Of a stretch of DNA of 64,000 bases, positions 26,835 through 35,785 are shown piece by piece. Under the pieces are notes generated by a model, which was not told where the DNA came from, did no database searches, and saw only the letters and a program-made list of their open reading frames with translations. Position 1 is the first letter of the stretch. Every line of letters starts with the position of its first letter. The DNA comes from Roseateles terrae (GTDB taxonomy: Bacteria > Pseudomonadota > Gammaproteobacteria > Burkholderiales > Burkholderiaceae_C), in the NCBI RefSeq assembly GCF_014192155.1, contig NZ_JACHXO010000002.1:186001-250000 (forward strand). Reading direction: 5' to 3'. The position numbers and the translations under genes were made by a program.

Positions 26835-27902
26835 TCAACGAAACGCACTCAGCGCCTGTTTGCCCTCGGGCGACAGGAAGCGCTGGATGGCGGCCAGCGG
26901 CACTTCCACGTCTTCGGCGCACGGCGTCATGGCATAGGGCGCTGAAGTTTCAAACACGAGCTTGCCCGGTTCCGCGTGAATGGAGGAAGCGCTCCAGCTG
27001 ATCGCGTCCTTGCATTCGGCCAGATCCGGGCCGGCGTTGGCCTTCTCGTAGGTCCTCATCAGCAATCGCCACAGGGCGGAGGTGTCGATGATCTCCTTGC
27101 GGTATTCCGGCAACAGCCACGTGGACACTTCCACCGCCTCGCCGCTGTCCATGCGATACGTGCTGCTGTTGCTGCCGTGCCATGGATGGGCGCCTCCGCA
27201 GTACCCCTCGGCATAGGTCTTCACCACCACATAGCTGTCGTTCCACGCGAGCACGGTCTGATCAATGGCGGACTCCCAACCGGCGTCCTTGCCGCTCTCC
27301 TGCAAGCCGATCGACTTGCAGTCCAGATGCCCCGCGATCGCATCCAGGGCCTTTTTGCGCAGACTGGCGTTGACCGTCTCGATGCCGACGCCGTTGCCGG
27401 ACAGTCGCACCGCGCGCGTCCCCCCCGTCTGCGAGCCGAAGCTCAAGATGTCGAATCGGCGGTTCTGGACACTGTTGCGCTTGTCCACGCTGGGCTTGAG
27501 AGCGGCGATCCGTGCCGCCTGATACTGGTCGATCTCGCTGGGGGTGGCCACCACCGGCAGCCGACGCGATCCATCCAGCGAGCGCCACTCTCCTCGCAAG
27601 CCGTCTGCCTGGCAGCTGAGACGCAGTAGCCCCGTCGGCTTGCCCTTCTCGTCCGTCTCCTGCCATTCGTCGCCCCCCGACTCCTGCTTCAGGAACAGGT
27701 CTCCCAGGGAGGTACGGTAGTAATAACGACCCACACGACGGACATCGTTTGACGCGCCATCCAGTGCGATGGAGATCGGGGTGCCACCGAGCGTACCGAC
27801 CCAGACGCCGTCCGGGCATGCCCCTTCGGCGTGAGCGGCCGGAGCGGACAGGGACAATACGGCGGCCATCGCCGCTGTGAGGAAGGAGGACAGTGCAACC
27901 AT
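26835..27902 (-). CDS. periplasmic protein with RsiV/DUF3298-like C-terminal domain
   Basis: A 355-residue exported protein. From ATG 27902 a signal peptide (SSFLTAAMAAVLSLSAPAAHA) is cleaved near residue 25. The N-terminal part, with GVWVGTLGGTPISIAL and YYRTSLGDLFL, is a beta-rich domain I cannot name. The C-terminal part carries SYVVVKTYAEGYCGGAHPWH and YRMDSGEAVEVSTWLL, close to the GGAHP signature of DUF3298/RsiV-type domains, which in RsiV bind lysozyme. Paired Cys residues suggest disulfides. Function is unknown; lysozyme or peptidoglycan sensing is only a hint from the family. Confidence 0.65.
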   Translation of the reverse strand: MVALSSFLTAAMAAVLSLSAPAAHAEGACPDGVWVGTLGGTPISIALDGASNDVRRVGRYYYRTSLGDLFLKQESGGDEWQETDEKGKPTGLLRLSCQADGLRGEWRSLDGSRRLPVVATPSEIDQYQAARIAALKPSVDKRNSVQNRRFDILSFGSQTGGTRAVRLSGNGVGIETVNASLRKKALDAIAGHLDCKSIGLQESGKDAGWESAIDQTVLAWNDSYVVVKTYAEGYCGGAHPWHGSNSSTYRMDSGEAVEVSTWLLPEYRKEIIDTSALWRLLMRTYEKANAGPDLAECKDAISWSASSIHAEPGKLVFETSAPYAMTPCAEDVEVPLAAIQRFLSPEGKQALSAFR

Positions 27903-28025
27903 GTCCGGGACTGTAGCGGCTCTGACGCCGGCGTCACTCCCCCTGAGGCGTGCCCCAGGGGGCGGGAGGCAACGACCCCGCGGATGCATCCGCGCATCGC
28001 TGCACGGGCGTGTTGGCGGTGCGCC

Positions 28026-28862
28026 TCAGCCCGGCATCACGCCGGGCCCCGCCGGTACACAGGCCAGCGCGATGCTGATCCACACGCCGACGCTGAAATA
28101 GGGCGTCAGCCACATCGCATCGGCCTTCCAGGCGTCCCAACTGCCACTGTGAACCCGCCGCTCCCAGGCATCTCGGGCGCCATGATGCAGCGGCATGTAG
28201 GTCAGCCCGGTCGCACGCCCCTGCTGATACCGCCGCCAATACATCGGCACATCCACCCGCAGCACATAGGTCACAAAGCATGCCGCGCCCAGCATGCCGA
28301 ACACCGCCAGCGCCTGCACCCAGCTGCTGCTGTTGAGCGCAATCACTCCGAGGAGCGCGGCCATCCACGAGAAGCCGGCCGCCCACAGGGACGACTCCAC
28401 CGCCTGGGTGATGTGATTGAGGGTGAGCACGCTGTGCCAGCAGAACGCCTGGGCGACGGTCATGAAGACCGGAATGGACCAGGCCGCTTTCTGCACCCAG
28501 GGCAAGCCGGCCTGACCGGCGAGCTGGTGCACGATCAGCCCCAGCTGCATCGCAAAGCAGATCTCGGCCACCGTGGCCGCGCTTCGGCCCAGGAAGATGC
28601 TGGACAGCCGGGTGTCCACCACGACCAGGCGTTCCAGGTCCACCCGCGGGAAGACCGATCGATACGCACACACCAGCACATAGACACCGGACAAAGCCAG
28701 GTGAATCTGCGCATAGGGGTTGTGGACCGGCCCCAGGTTCAACACCAGCAGCCACAGGCCGATGTTGAGCACCGCCAGGGCGCGCAGACCGCGCCACCAG
28801 GACAGGAGCTGCCCATCCGCATGCACCTGCGGTAGCGGAAGGAGATGACGAATTGATGACAT
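28026..28862 (-). CDS. conserved multi-pass membrane protein of unknown function
   Basis: A 278-residue integral membrane protein from ATG 28862 (MSSIRHLLPLPQ). About six hydrophobic spans are visible, including LAVLNIGLWLLVLNL, HLALSGVYVLVCAY, AATVAEICFAMQLGLIVHQL, FSWMAALLGVIAL and ALAVFGMLGAACFVTYVL. Conserved polar residues within the spans include FCWHSVLTLNHITQAVESSLW, with His and Glu that could bind metal or haem, although no family is recognised. A soluble loop with RDAWERRVHSGSWDAWK precedes the last helix. It precedes a terminator region for the upp unit. Confidence 0.65.
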   Translation of the reverse strand: MSSIRHLLPLPQVHADGQLLSWWRGLRALAVLNIGLWLLVLNLGPVHNPYAQIHLALSGVYVLVCAYRSVFPRVDLERLVVVDTRLSSIFLGRSAATVAEICFAMQLGLIVHQLAGQAGLPWVQKAAWSIPVFMTVAQAFCWHSVLTLNHITQAVESSLWAAGFSWMAALLGVIALNSSSWVQALAVFGMLGAACFVTYVLRVDVPMYWRRYQQGRATGLTYMPLHHGARDAWERRVHSGSWDAWKADAMWLTPYFSVGVWISIALACVPAGPGVMPG

Positions 28863-28912
28863 GACGCCAAAGCCTACCCGTGCGGGTCTCACAGGAAAAG
28901 GCCAGGCAGCAA

Positions 28913-28936
28913 AAAGGCCTGCAGATGCAGGCCTTT
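28913..28936 (-). terminator. intrinsic terminator downstream of upp
   Basis: An 11-bp perfect stem (AAAGGCCTGCA paired with TGCAGGCCTTT, two-base loop) followed on the minus strand by a run of T residues. It is about 150 bp past the upp stop; the interval between shows no gene. Confidence 0.85.
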
Positions 28937-29088
28937 GCACAGGGAAGTGTGATCCGTCGGAACTACGAAGAGTTCTTTCGGACTACGCCCCGGAGAACTC
29001 GGAGACGCGCGGACGCCACAACGAACCCATGAACCGCAAGCCGTTCGCGGCGACTGCAAAAGCCGCCACGCCCGCCTCAGCGCAGGGG

Positions 29089-29718
29089 TCACTCCTTCGT
29101 GCCGAAGATCTTGTCGCCTGCGTCGCCCAGGCCCGGGATGATGTAGCCCTGCTCGTTCAGGTGGGAGTCGATGGCGGCGGTCCAGCAGCGCACGTCCGGA
29201 TGCGCCTTGTTCAGAGCCGCGACACCTTCCGGTGCAGCGACCAGCACCAGCGCGCGGATGTCCTGGCAGCCGCGCTTCTTCAGCAGATCGACGGTCGCGA
29301 TCATCGAGCCGGCAGTGGCCAGCATCGGATCCACGATCAGGGCGGTGCGCGATTCCAGCTTGCCCACGAACTTCTCGAAGTAGTTCACCGGCTGCAGGGT
29401 TTCATGGTCGCGGGCCAGACCCACAACGCTCACCTTGGCGTTGGGCATCATGTCCAGCACACCGTCCAGCATGCCCAACCCCGCACGCAGGATGGGCACC
29501 ACGGTGACCTTGCGTCCGGCAATCTGGTCCACCTCGACCGGGCCGCACCAGCCGTCGATGGTGGTCTTTTCCAGCGGGAAGTCGGCGGTGGCCTCGTAGG
29601 CCAGCAGACGGGCCACTTCGCCGGTCAGCTCGCGAAACTTCTTGGTGGACATGTCAGCCTCCCGCATCAAGCCGATCTTGTGCTTGACCAGGGGGTGTTT
29701 GACTTCAATGACGGGCAT
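29089..29718 (-). CDS. upp: uracil phosphoribosyltransferase
   Basis: A 209-residue cytoplasmic salvage enzyme that joins uracil and PRPP to make UMP. The PRPP-binding loop [11 protein letters not shown] is at residues 129-139. Family blocks [14 protein letters not shown], and the uracil-recognition [17 protein letters not shown] at the C-terminus, are intact. Length and termini match the E. coli enzyme closely. No uraA permease gene is adjacent; rlmB lies 87 bp upstream in the same direction. A clear intrinsic terminator follows. Confidence 0.98.
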   Translation of the reverse strand: MPVIEVKHPLVKHKIGLMREADMSTKKFRELTGEVARLLAYEATADFPLEKTTIDGWCGPVEVDQIAGRKVTVVPILRAGLGMLDGVLDMMPNAKVSVVGLARDHETLQPVNYFEKFVGKLESRTALIVDPMLATAGSMIATVDLLKKRGCQDIRALVLVAAPEGVAALNKAHPDVRCWTAAIDSHLNEQGYIIPGLGDAGDKIFGTKE

Positions 29719-29804
29719 GTCGGGGCGCTCTTGGGGAGGAAATGACCGGATTATCTCCGGGCTGGCGGTCCAGGCTGGCGGTCCCGGCTGCGGTCAGGGT
29801 GCGC

Positions 29805-30593
29805 TCAGGGCTTGCGCTGGCGCAGCGCCTCGTACAGGCACACCCCAGCCGCGACCGACACATTCAGGCTTTCGACCGCGCCTTGCATCGGGATGCGCAC
29901 CAGTTCGTCGCAGGTCTTGGCGGTCAGCTGGCGCATGCCGTCGCCCTCGGCGCCCAGCACCAAGGCCACTGGCCCTTTCAGGTCGAGGTCGTACAGGGTC
30001 TTGTCGGCTTGGTCGGAGGTGCCGATCACCCAGATGTCGCGTTCCTTCAGCTCGTTCAGGGTACGGGCGAGGTTGGTGACCATCAGGTAAGGCACAGTTT
30101 CCGCCGCACCGCTGGCCACCTTGGCGACGGTGGCATTCAGGCCGACCGCATGGTCCTTGGGGGCGACCACCGCATGGGCGCCCGCGCCGTCGGCCACCCG
30201 CAGGCAGGCGCCGAGGTTGTGCGGATCGGTCACGCCATCCAGCACCAGCACGAGCGGCGGACCTTCCACCCCGTCCAGCACGTCATCCAGCGAGTGATGC
30301 TGGGCCACCGGCCGCACCCGGGCCACCACGCCCTGGTGACGATGGTTGCCGGACAGCTTGTGCAGCCGTTCGTCGTCGCTCTCGACCAGCCGGGCGCCCG
30401 CGGCTTCAGCCTTCTCAAGGAAGGCGCGCATGCGCTGGTCCTTGCGGGTGGCGTCGAAAAGGATCTCCTGCACCGAATCGGCGGCGGTCTTCAGCCGGAC
30501 GGTGATGGCATGGAAGCCGAACAGGATCTGGGTCTTGCCGCCGGCTGCCGGGGCGTCGGTGCCGCCGGCCTTGGGTGTTCTGGATGCGCTCAT
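29805..30593 (-). CDS. rlmB: 23S rRNA (guanosine-2'-O)-methyltransferase
   Basis: A 262-residue SPOUT methyltransferase that methylates G2251 of 23S rRNA in the peptidyl-transferase region. The N-terminal substrate-binding domain starts [14 protein letters not shown]. The knotted catalytic domain shows motif 1 ([18 protein letters not shown]), motif 2 ([10 protein letters not shown]) and motif 3 ([17 protein letters not shown]). The extra ~20-residue N-terminus is unconserved. The membrane acyltransferase gene ends 19 bp upstream, so the two are probably co-transcribed, with upp further downstream. Confidence 0.96.
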   Translation of the reverse strand: MSASRTPKAGGTDAPAAGGKTQILFGFHAITVRLKTAADSVQEILFDATRKDQRMRAFLEKAEAAGARLVESDDERLHKLSGNHRHQGVVARVRPVAQHHSLDDVLDGVEGPPLVLVLDGVTDPHNLGACLRVADGAGAHAVVAPKDHAVGLNATVAKVASGAAETVPYLMVTNLARTLNELKERDIWVIGTSDQADKTLYDLDLKGPVALVLGAEGDGMRQLTAKTCDELVRIPMQGAVESLNVSVAAGVCLYEALRQRKP

Positions 30594-30612
30594 GCCCCGA
30601 TTGTCGCCGGTC

Positions 30613-31398
30613 TCAGAACCAGCCCAGCGCCTTGGCCCCCATCAGGGCGCCGATCAACACCGGCTGGTGCAGCATGTAGTAGGAGAGCGACCACTGGCCC
30701 AGCACGCCCAGCGGCTTCAGCACCCAGGGCAGCGGACGTTGCAGAAGCGCCTGCACCGCCTGGGTGCGCATCAGGGCGCAGCCCCACAGCATCGGACCGA
30801 GCCAGGGCAGCAGCGGCACATAGTCTTCGGTCAGCGGCTTGTGCGTGACCAGACCCACCCAATTGGTGGTGCGGGCATCAAAGAAGGGGTGGGCGACCCA
30901 CAACGGCAGGAGCACCGCCACCAGCCCCAGCAGCACCAGCCAGCGGTTGGACAGCCGGGAGAAACCAAAGCGGACCAGGATGAGCATCAGCGCCATGCCA
31001 TGCAGCACGCCGAAGCTGATGAAGGAACGGGGAAACATCACCCACGATCCGAGGGACACCAGCAGCGCGCAGACCATGATCTGCCCCCAGCGGCGCCAGA
31101 AGCGCTCAGCGGTCTGCCCCTGGGCGAGGGCCACCGCCTGACCCATGCCGGCGCACAGCAGGAAGAGGCTGACGATGGCACTGCGCTGCCAGGTCCAGAC
31201 CGGGTCGCGATAGAAGTCCTGGTGGATGAGGCGGAAGAACGCCAGATCGAAGCAGAAGTGGAAAACGGTCATCCACACCATGGCGACGCCCCGCAGGGCA
31301 TCCAGACGGGCATAACGCGGCGTGGCGGACGCTGGCGCCGCGCGCGAACCAGCGACGGGGTCAGGGCTTGCAATGGGAGTAGGAACCGGCGCATTCAT
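30613..31398 (-). CDS. DUF1624 / heparan-alpha-glucosaminide N-acetyltransferase-like membrane protein
   Basis: A 261-residue membrane protein of the HGSNAT-catalytic/DUF1624 group. After a Pro/Ala-rich N-terminus comes [20 protein letters not shown], the family hallmark with Arg-Asp and a conserved His-FDL in the first helix. About seven spans follow, including [17 protein letters not shown] and [17 protein letters not shown], and the C-terminal [18 protein letters not shown]. Related proteins transfer acetyl groups across membranes onto amino sugars; the bacterial substrate is unknown. Start MNAPVPT at 31398 is favoured over an Arg/Pro-rich upstream extension. Confidence 0.85.
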   Translation of the reverse strand: MNAPVPTPIASPDPVAGSRAAPASATPRYARLDALRGVAMVWMTVFHFCFDLAFFRLIHQDFYRDPVWTWQRSAIVSLFLLCAGMGQAVALAQGQTAERFWRRWGQIMVCALLVSLGSWVMFPRSFISFGVLHGMALMLILVRFGFSRLSNRWLVLLGLVAVLLPLWVAHPFFDARTTNWVGLVTHKPLTEDYVPLLPWLGPMLWGCALMRTQAVQALLQRPLPWVLKPLGVLGQWSLSYYMLHQPVLIGALMGAKALGWF

Positions 31399-31607
31399 CG
31401 GGCCGCAGTCTACCCAACGCGGGCGCACCGAAGCGCCGCGGCACCGTTCGATTGGGGGGCCCGGACGGTCCGGGCTTCGACCCAATTTGTGGGGGCAAAG
31501 CTGACAAATGCTTGCAGGGCGCCGCGGCAAATGCAAACAAGTGTGCGATTGAGGGGCGGAGGTGACCTCGCGAACACTGGGGGATCGAATTCACTCAACG
31601 TAATCCC

Positions 31608-33389
31608 GTGAACGTCACCCCTACCCACACCGAGCTTCACCGATTCGCCAGCCGCACCGTCCCACAGTCCCAGGGCGGCTCTCCAGAGCGCGCTTTCGCT
31701 GGCGCTGTTCCCCGCGAGCCCCGATTGGGCGCGCGGGTTCCGGCACGCGCCCTGGTTGGCGCCTGCTGGGTCTTCGGGACGCTGAGCCTGGCGGCCTGTG
31801 GCGGCGGTTCGACGCCGCCGCCCCCACCCACCCAGACGGAGATCATCGTCGCGGACGGCAAGCCCTGCGCGGTGGCTTCGGCCACGCCCGCGTCGGGTGC
31901 CACCGGCGTTCTGGTCAACATCGAGCCGTCGGTGGTCTACACCGGCCCCGGGCCGGATGTCGGCCCCTGCGGTATCCGCCTGACCGATGCCGCTGGGGCG
32001 ACGGTGCCCACCCGCACCCTCGTCTCCAATCAGGCAGCCGATCCGGACGGCGGCGTCATCGGCACGCACACGCTGCAGCCGTTGGAGGACCTCACCCCCG
32101 ATTCGGCATACAGCGTCTACCGCGGCACTGAACGCCTGTACAGCTTTACCACGGGCCGGCAGAAGGCGGGCGTCCCGGTATCGGTGACGGACCAGCCCGC
32201 GGGGATGAAGGGCATCCCGGCCAACGTCATCATCCAGCCGGCGCAGATCAACAATCTGCTGGAGGCCCTGGCCCTGCAACTGGTCAATGACAAAGCCATC
32301 CTGGCCAAACTCGTGGACGAAGTGCTGAGCGTGGAGCTGCCAAAGCTTGCGCGTCCGGGCGCCCAGTACGCGGTCCGCCTTCAGAAGATGACCTATACCA
32401 GCAGCGTCTCCGAGGGCTACCCGGTGACGCTGAGCGGACTGGTGGCGCTTCCTGTGAATGCAGACGGATCACCACTCGACTATTCCCGCATGCCGGTGCT
32501 GATCAGCCAGCGAGGCGCGCAGGACGGCACCGCAGCCGCACCGTCATCGGCCAGCCAGGTCGGTTTGATTCCCGCCCTGCTGGGCGCTGGCAAGGGGCAT
32601 ATCGTCCTCTCACCGGACCTGATCGGCGTGGGCGATTCGGCGCCCCGCGAGCAGGCCTATCTCGTGTCCAAGGACACCGCGGCCCAGACGCGAGACATGC
32701 TGGTGGCCCTGCGCGAGCATTTGGCGCAGCAGTACGGCGCGACCGCGTCTCAGGACTTGCGCATCGTCGGTTCGTCCCAGGGCGGCCATTCCGTCATGGC
32801 TTCCCTGCCCTATCTGACGCCGCTGGCGTCCGTCAAGCTGGTGAACACGCTGGCGGGCCCGTTCAATGTGGACCGCACCTTCAACGGCGCCATCCTGGCT
32901 ATTGCGGGTGAGCCGCGCGACGCCTACGCAGCCCATGAGAATCTGGCCCTGGCGCCCCAGCGCCTGCGGGCGTCGCTGGACGCACTGATGGACTATCAGA
33001 GCTACCGTTACGACGAGGCCAAGATCTTTGACGCCAATGGCGGACTGCGCGCCGACTTTCTGACGGACTACCAGGCCGGCAAGTACAACGCCCTGCGCGC
33101 CCACTGGCGGGTGAACAGCATGACGAGCAACTCCCAGGTCTACAACGCGCCGCAGGCCAAGGTGGTGATGTACCACTTCAGCACGGACGCCCTGGTGCCA
33201 GCGCAGAACACGGCGGACATGGTGGCCCGCCTGCGGGCGGGCGGGAGCAGCCTGGCCTCGGTGACCCAGGCCGACTGCCGCGAGAAGTCCGTGTTGACCG
33301 AGCTGGTCCTGAAGTTCTCGGAGAGTCCGCTGAAGACCCACACGATCTGCGCGGTCTACCAATACAACGATCTCGTGGGCGACCTGTAA
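31608..33389 (+). CDS. secreted lipoprotein alpha/beta hydrolase
   Basis: A 593-residue exported hydrolase. A long basic N-terminus leads to a lipobox, LSLAACGGG, near residue 63, and a poly-Pro linker. A Big_5-like beta-domain (SGATGVLVNIEPSVVY, SAYSVYRGTERLYSFTTG) spans about residues 85-185. An alpha/beta hydrolase follows, with nucleophile Ser390 in GSSQGGHS, an oxyanion segment PVLISQRGAQDG, and YHFSTDALVPAQNT carrying the probable acid. Similar proteins include secreted lipase- or prolyl-peptidase-like enzymes; the substrate is unknown. The 209-bp divergent gap upstream contains a 7-bp GCCCGGA/TCCGGGC hairpin at 31459-31475. Confidence 0.8.
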   Translation: MNVTPTHTELHRFASRTVPQSQGGSPERAFAGAVPREPRLGARVPARALVGACWVFGTLSLAACGGGSTPPPPPTQTEIIVADGKPCAVASATPASGATGVLVNIEPSVVYTGPGPDVGPCGIRLTDAAGATVPTRTLVSNQAADPDGGVIGTHTLQPLEDLTPDSAYSVYRGTERLYSFTTGRQKAGVPVSVTDQPAGMKGIPANVIIQPAQINNLLEALALQLVNDKAILAKLVDEVLSVELPKLARPGAQYAVRLQKMTYTSSVSEGYPVTLSGLVALPVNADGSPLDYSRMPVLISQRGAQDGTAAAPSSASQVGLIPALLGAGKGHIVLSPDLIGVGDSAPREQAYLVSKDTAAQTRDMLVALREHLAQQYGATASQDLRIVGSSQGGHSVMASLPYLTPLASVKLVNTLAGPFNVDRTFNGAILAIAGEPRDAYAAHENLALAPQRLRASLDALMDYQSYRYDEAKIFDANGGLRADFLTDYQAGKYNALRAHWRVNSMTSNSQVYNAPQAKVVMYHFSTDALVPAQNTADMVARLRAGGSSLASVTQADCREKSVLTELVLKFSESPLKTHTICAVYQYNDLVGDL

Positions 33390-33420
33390 CCGGCTCAAAC
33401 GGGATGCTTAGCGAGGACCG

Positions 33421-33478
33421 AGCGGGCCACGCAGACTGTGCGGGCCACGCAGACCGTGCGGGCCACGCAGACCGTGCG
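33421..33478. repeat. intergenic 18-bp tandem repeat, three copies
   Basis: Units close to tgcgggccacgcagaccg start at 33421, 33439 and 33457 and end with a partial copy. They fill the 90-bp gap between the convergent hydrolase gene and the last gene of the flgB operon. Confidence 0.9.
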
Positions 33479-33479
33479 A

Positions 33480-34877
33480 TCAGCGCGGCGTGAGCAGCTG
33501 CTGCACCCGCTGGCGGTGCAGCCCTTGCACGGCCGGCAGCAGCGCACCCAGCGCGTGAAAATCCAGGGACTGCAGGGAACTGGTGATGTCACCGACCAGG
33601 TCCCTGGCCTCCTCGGCGTTGGTCACCGCCGGTGTTGTTGCCTGCAGTGAGGACTGCAGCGCTGGTGCCGGCGGCTGCGCCATCCGAGGCGCCAAGTGGT
33701 GGACCTTCTGCGCCCCCATTTGCGCGCCCGTCAGCGGGTCCTTCTGATGGCCCATCTGTGGGCCCATCTGCGGATCAGCCCCTAGTCCCACCTGCTGCAC
33801 CAATTGTTGTCCCAACGTCTGCCGCGCCTGCGCCAACCGCGGCTCGGCCTGCAGCAGTTGTCCCAGTGCCTCCCGCTGGCCCTTCACATCCTGCAGGTTC
33901 CAACGCTGCGGCTGCAGGGCCTCGGGGGCCGGCTCCAGCATCGCGCGCACTGGCTGTCCACTCGGGAAGCGCTTGCCTTCACCGCGCACCGTCAGGCCAT
34001 CCCGCAGCGCGGGCCACTGGGCCTCCGCCATCTGGAAGATGATGTCCTGGCCCTGCACCACCACTTCGAGCCCGGCAGGTGCCAGCGCTTTGGCGAGCAC
34101 CTGCAACTGTTCCTGGGTTCCCTCCCCTTGCAGCGTCACCGCCAGTTGCACCGGCTTGGGGCTGGTGCCTTCGCCTTGCGGCACGGCCTGGCCGGGCAAT
34201 TGCAGGCGCAGGGTTTCGCGACCGGGCTGCTGCAGCACCGCCAGATCCAGACCGCGCAGCTTGAATCGCTGACGGGCGCTGGCGTCCGGGCTTGCGGCCG
34301 CCTGCAGCTGTGCATCCACCCGACCGGCGGCAGCCTCCGGACGCTGGGACCACAGCTGGCGCAATTGCTCCACCTGCTGGTTCAGCGATTCAGAAGGTGC
34401 CGTGCGGCGGGCCAGCGTGTCGCTCAGTCCACTCTTGATCTGCTGGACGGACGAGGCCAGCCGATCCAGGTAATCCAACCCCTGCTGCAGGCGCCCGAGG
34501 CGTTGCTGCTGACCCGGTTGGCGGGAGATGGGCAAGTCGGCCCCAGCGCGCAGCACGGTGGCGCTGTCGGTAGCCGAGGCGCTTGTTGTGTCGGCAACGC
34601 TTGGCGCGCCGGTCGCCGTCCCGGTAGGGACTGTGCTCGCTCCTCGCGTGCCCGGCGCATTCAGGCTGAAGTCTGCGCTCTGCCTCGCGCTAACGGCCCC
34701 GCCCGGATGGACGCTCAAACTGCCGTTTGAAGCGGCACTCGCGCCAGCGCTGGAACCAGCGCCGTAACCAGCGCCAGAACCAGCGCCCGGGGCAGCCCCA
34801 GCCACACCGGACGCAGCACCGGAGGCACCGCTGCGCGGCAGCAGTGGCGAAGGGGTCGGGGCGAGCAGGGAGGCCAT
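33480..34877 (-). CDS. unrecognised protein at the end of the flgB-L operon
   Basis: A 465-residue protein encoded 9 bp downstream of flgL and surely co-transcribed. The first ~130 residues are Ser/Ala/Gly/Thr-rich low complexity. A middle part (about 140-330) mixes helices (QQGLDYLDRLASSVQQIK, QQVEQLRQLWSQRPEAAAG) with a beta-rich stretch, GLDLAVLQQPGRETLRLQLP and LEVVVQGQDIIFQMAEAQ. A Met/Gln-rich QMGPQMG repeat and a helical C-terminus follow. No signal peptide, so export through the flagellar apparatus is conceivable. In Flag-2 loci the equivalent place after flgL holds lafW, a predicted hook-associated protein, but I see no clear homology. Confidence 0.7.
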   Translation of the reverse strand: MASLLAPTPSPLLPRSGASGAASGVAGAAPGAGSGAGYGAGSSAGASAASNGSLSVHPGGAVSARQSADFSLNAPGTRGASTVPTGTATGAPSVADTTSASATDSATVLRAGADLPISRQPGQQQRLGRLQQGLDYLDRLASSVQQIKSGLSDTLARRTAPSESLNQQVEQLRQLWSQRPEAAAGRVDAQLQAAASPDASARQRFKLRGLDLAVLQQPGRETLRLQLPGQAVPQGEGTSPKPVQLAVTLQGEGTQEQLQVLAKALAPAGLEVVVQGQDIIFQMAEAQWPALRDGLTVRGEGKRFPSGQPVRAMLEPAPEALQPQRWNLQDVKGQREALGQLLQAEPRLAQARQTLGQQLVQQVGLGADPQMGPQMGHQKDPLTGAQMGAQKVHHLAPRMAQPPAPALQSSLQATTPAVTNAEEARDLVGDITSSLQSLDFHALGALLPAVQGLHRQRVQQLLTPR

Positions 34878-34886
34878 GAGGGCGAC

Positions 34887-35771
34887 TCAGGAAATGGCGT
34901 CGAACAGGCTCAGCGCGCTGACCTTGGCGTAGGCCTTCTGCGTGGCCTGCAACGCGAGGGTGTAGCTGTTGAGCCGGGTCGCGGCCTCGCCGTAATCGAT
35001 CTGGCCGATGTCCAGCGCCGCCTGCTGATTGGAGAGGCTGACTGAGGCATGGTTGCTGTCCAGCGTCTCCAGGATGTTCTGGCGACCGCCAAGCTGGCCG
35101 ATCTTGCCGGACACCGCATTCAGCGTCTGATCCAGCGCCGTGATCATGGCGGTCACATTGGCATGCGCCCCTTCCGCCGTCACGCCAGGCGCGCCAAGTT
35201 GTCCGGTCAGTGCATTGAGCTGCTGCAGAAAGCCGCCCATCGTCTCCAGCGTCACATTGGCGGAAACGGTCATGTTGTCCGCCACGGCCACCTGTTGCGT
35301 CTGCAGATTGCCCTGGAAGGCGTAGGTGGCGTCGACGGTGGGCTGATCGCTGGCGGTGCCGGAGAACAGATAGCGCCCTTCCGCATTCTTGCTGTTGGCC
35401 AGGAACAGCAGGCTGTCATGCAGGGTCTTGAGCGACCCGGACATCGCATTCAGGTCGTCGCCGGTATTGCCTGCGTCGGCCGCCCAGACCAGCAGATCGC
35501 GGGTGGCCTGCAGATCGTCCTTGATGCTGTCGAGTGTCACTTCGCTGGTCTTGAGCCGGCTCTGCAGGGCACCGATGTTGTCGCGATACTGCGTCAGCGA
35601 GGCCTCCTCCCGCGAGAGGCGGGCCAGGCGCAGCGTGGCGATGCTGTCGTCGGACGGCTTGAGCACCCGCTTGCCGGACGCCATCTGCTGCATCACATGC
35701 GTCAGGCCTTCATTGGCGGCCTGCAGCGCGCTGTTCATCGTGGTGTGGTACTGATTGCTGGCGATACGCAT
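34887..35771 (-). CDS. flgL: flagellar hook-filament junction protein FlgL
   Basis: FlgL (HAP3), 294 residues, links hook and filament and resembles flagellin at both termini. Visible are the N-terminal MRIASNQYHTTMNSALQAAN and MQQMASGKRVLKPSDDS with RLSREEASLTQYRDNI, and the C-terminal LDSNHASVSLSNQQAALDI with GEAATRLNSYTLALQATQKAYAKVSAL. The central region is short, as in many lateral systems. The ATG at 35771 has GGGAGA just upstream, ruling out the longer frame. Exported by the flagellar type III apparatus, probably with FlgN as chaperone. Confidence 0.95.
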   Translation of the reverse strand: MRIASNQYHTTMNSALQAANEGLTHVMQQMASGKRVLKPSDDSIATLRLARLSREEASLTQYRDNIGALQSRLKTSEVTLDSIKDDLQATRDLLVWAADAGNTGDDLNAMSGSLKTLHDSLLFLANSKNAEGRYLFSGTASDQPTVDATYAFQGNLQTQQVAVADNMTVSANVTLETMGGFLQQLNALTGQLGAPGVTAEGAHANVTAMITALDQTLNAVSGKIGQLGGRQNILETLDSNHASVSLSNQQAALDIGQIDYGEAATRLNSYTLALQATQKAYAKVSALSLFDAIS

Positions 35772-35785
35772 GAGAGTCTCCCGAA

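Noticed and set aside
33421-33478. CRISPR-like array.
   Set aside because: The units are contiguous with no spacers, and no cas gene is near.
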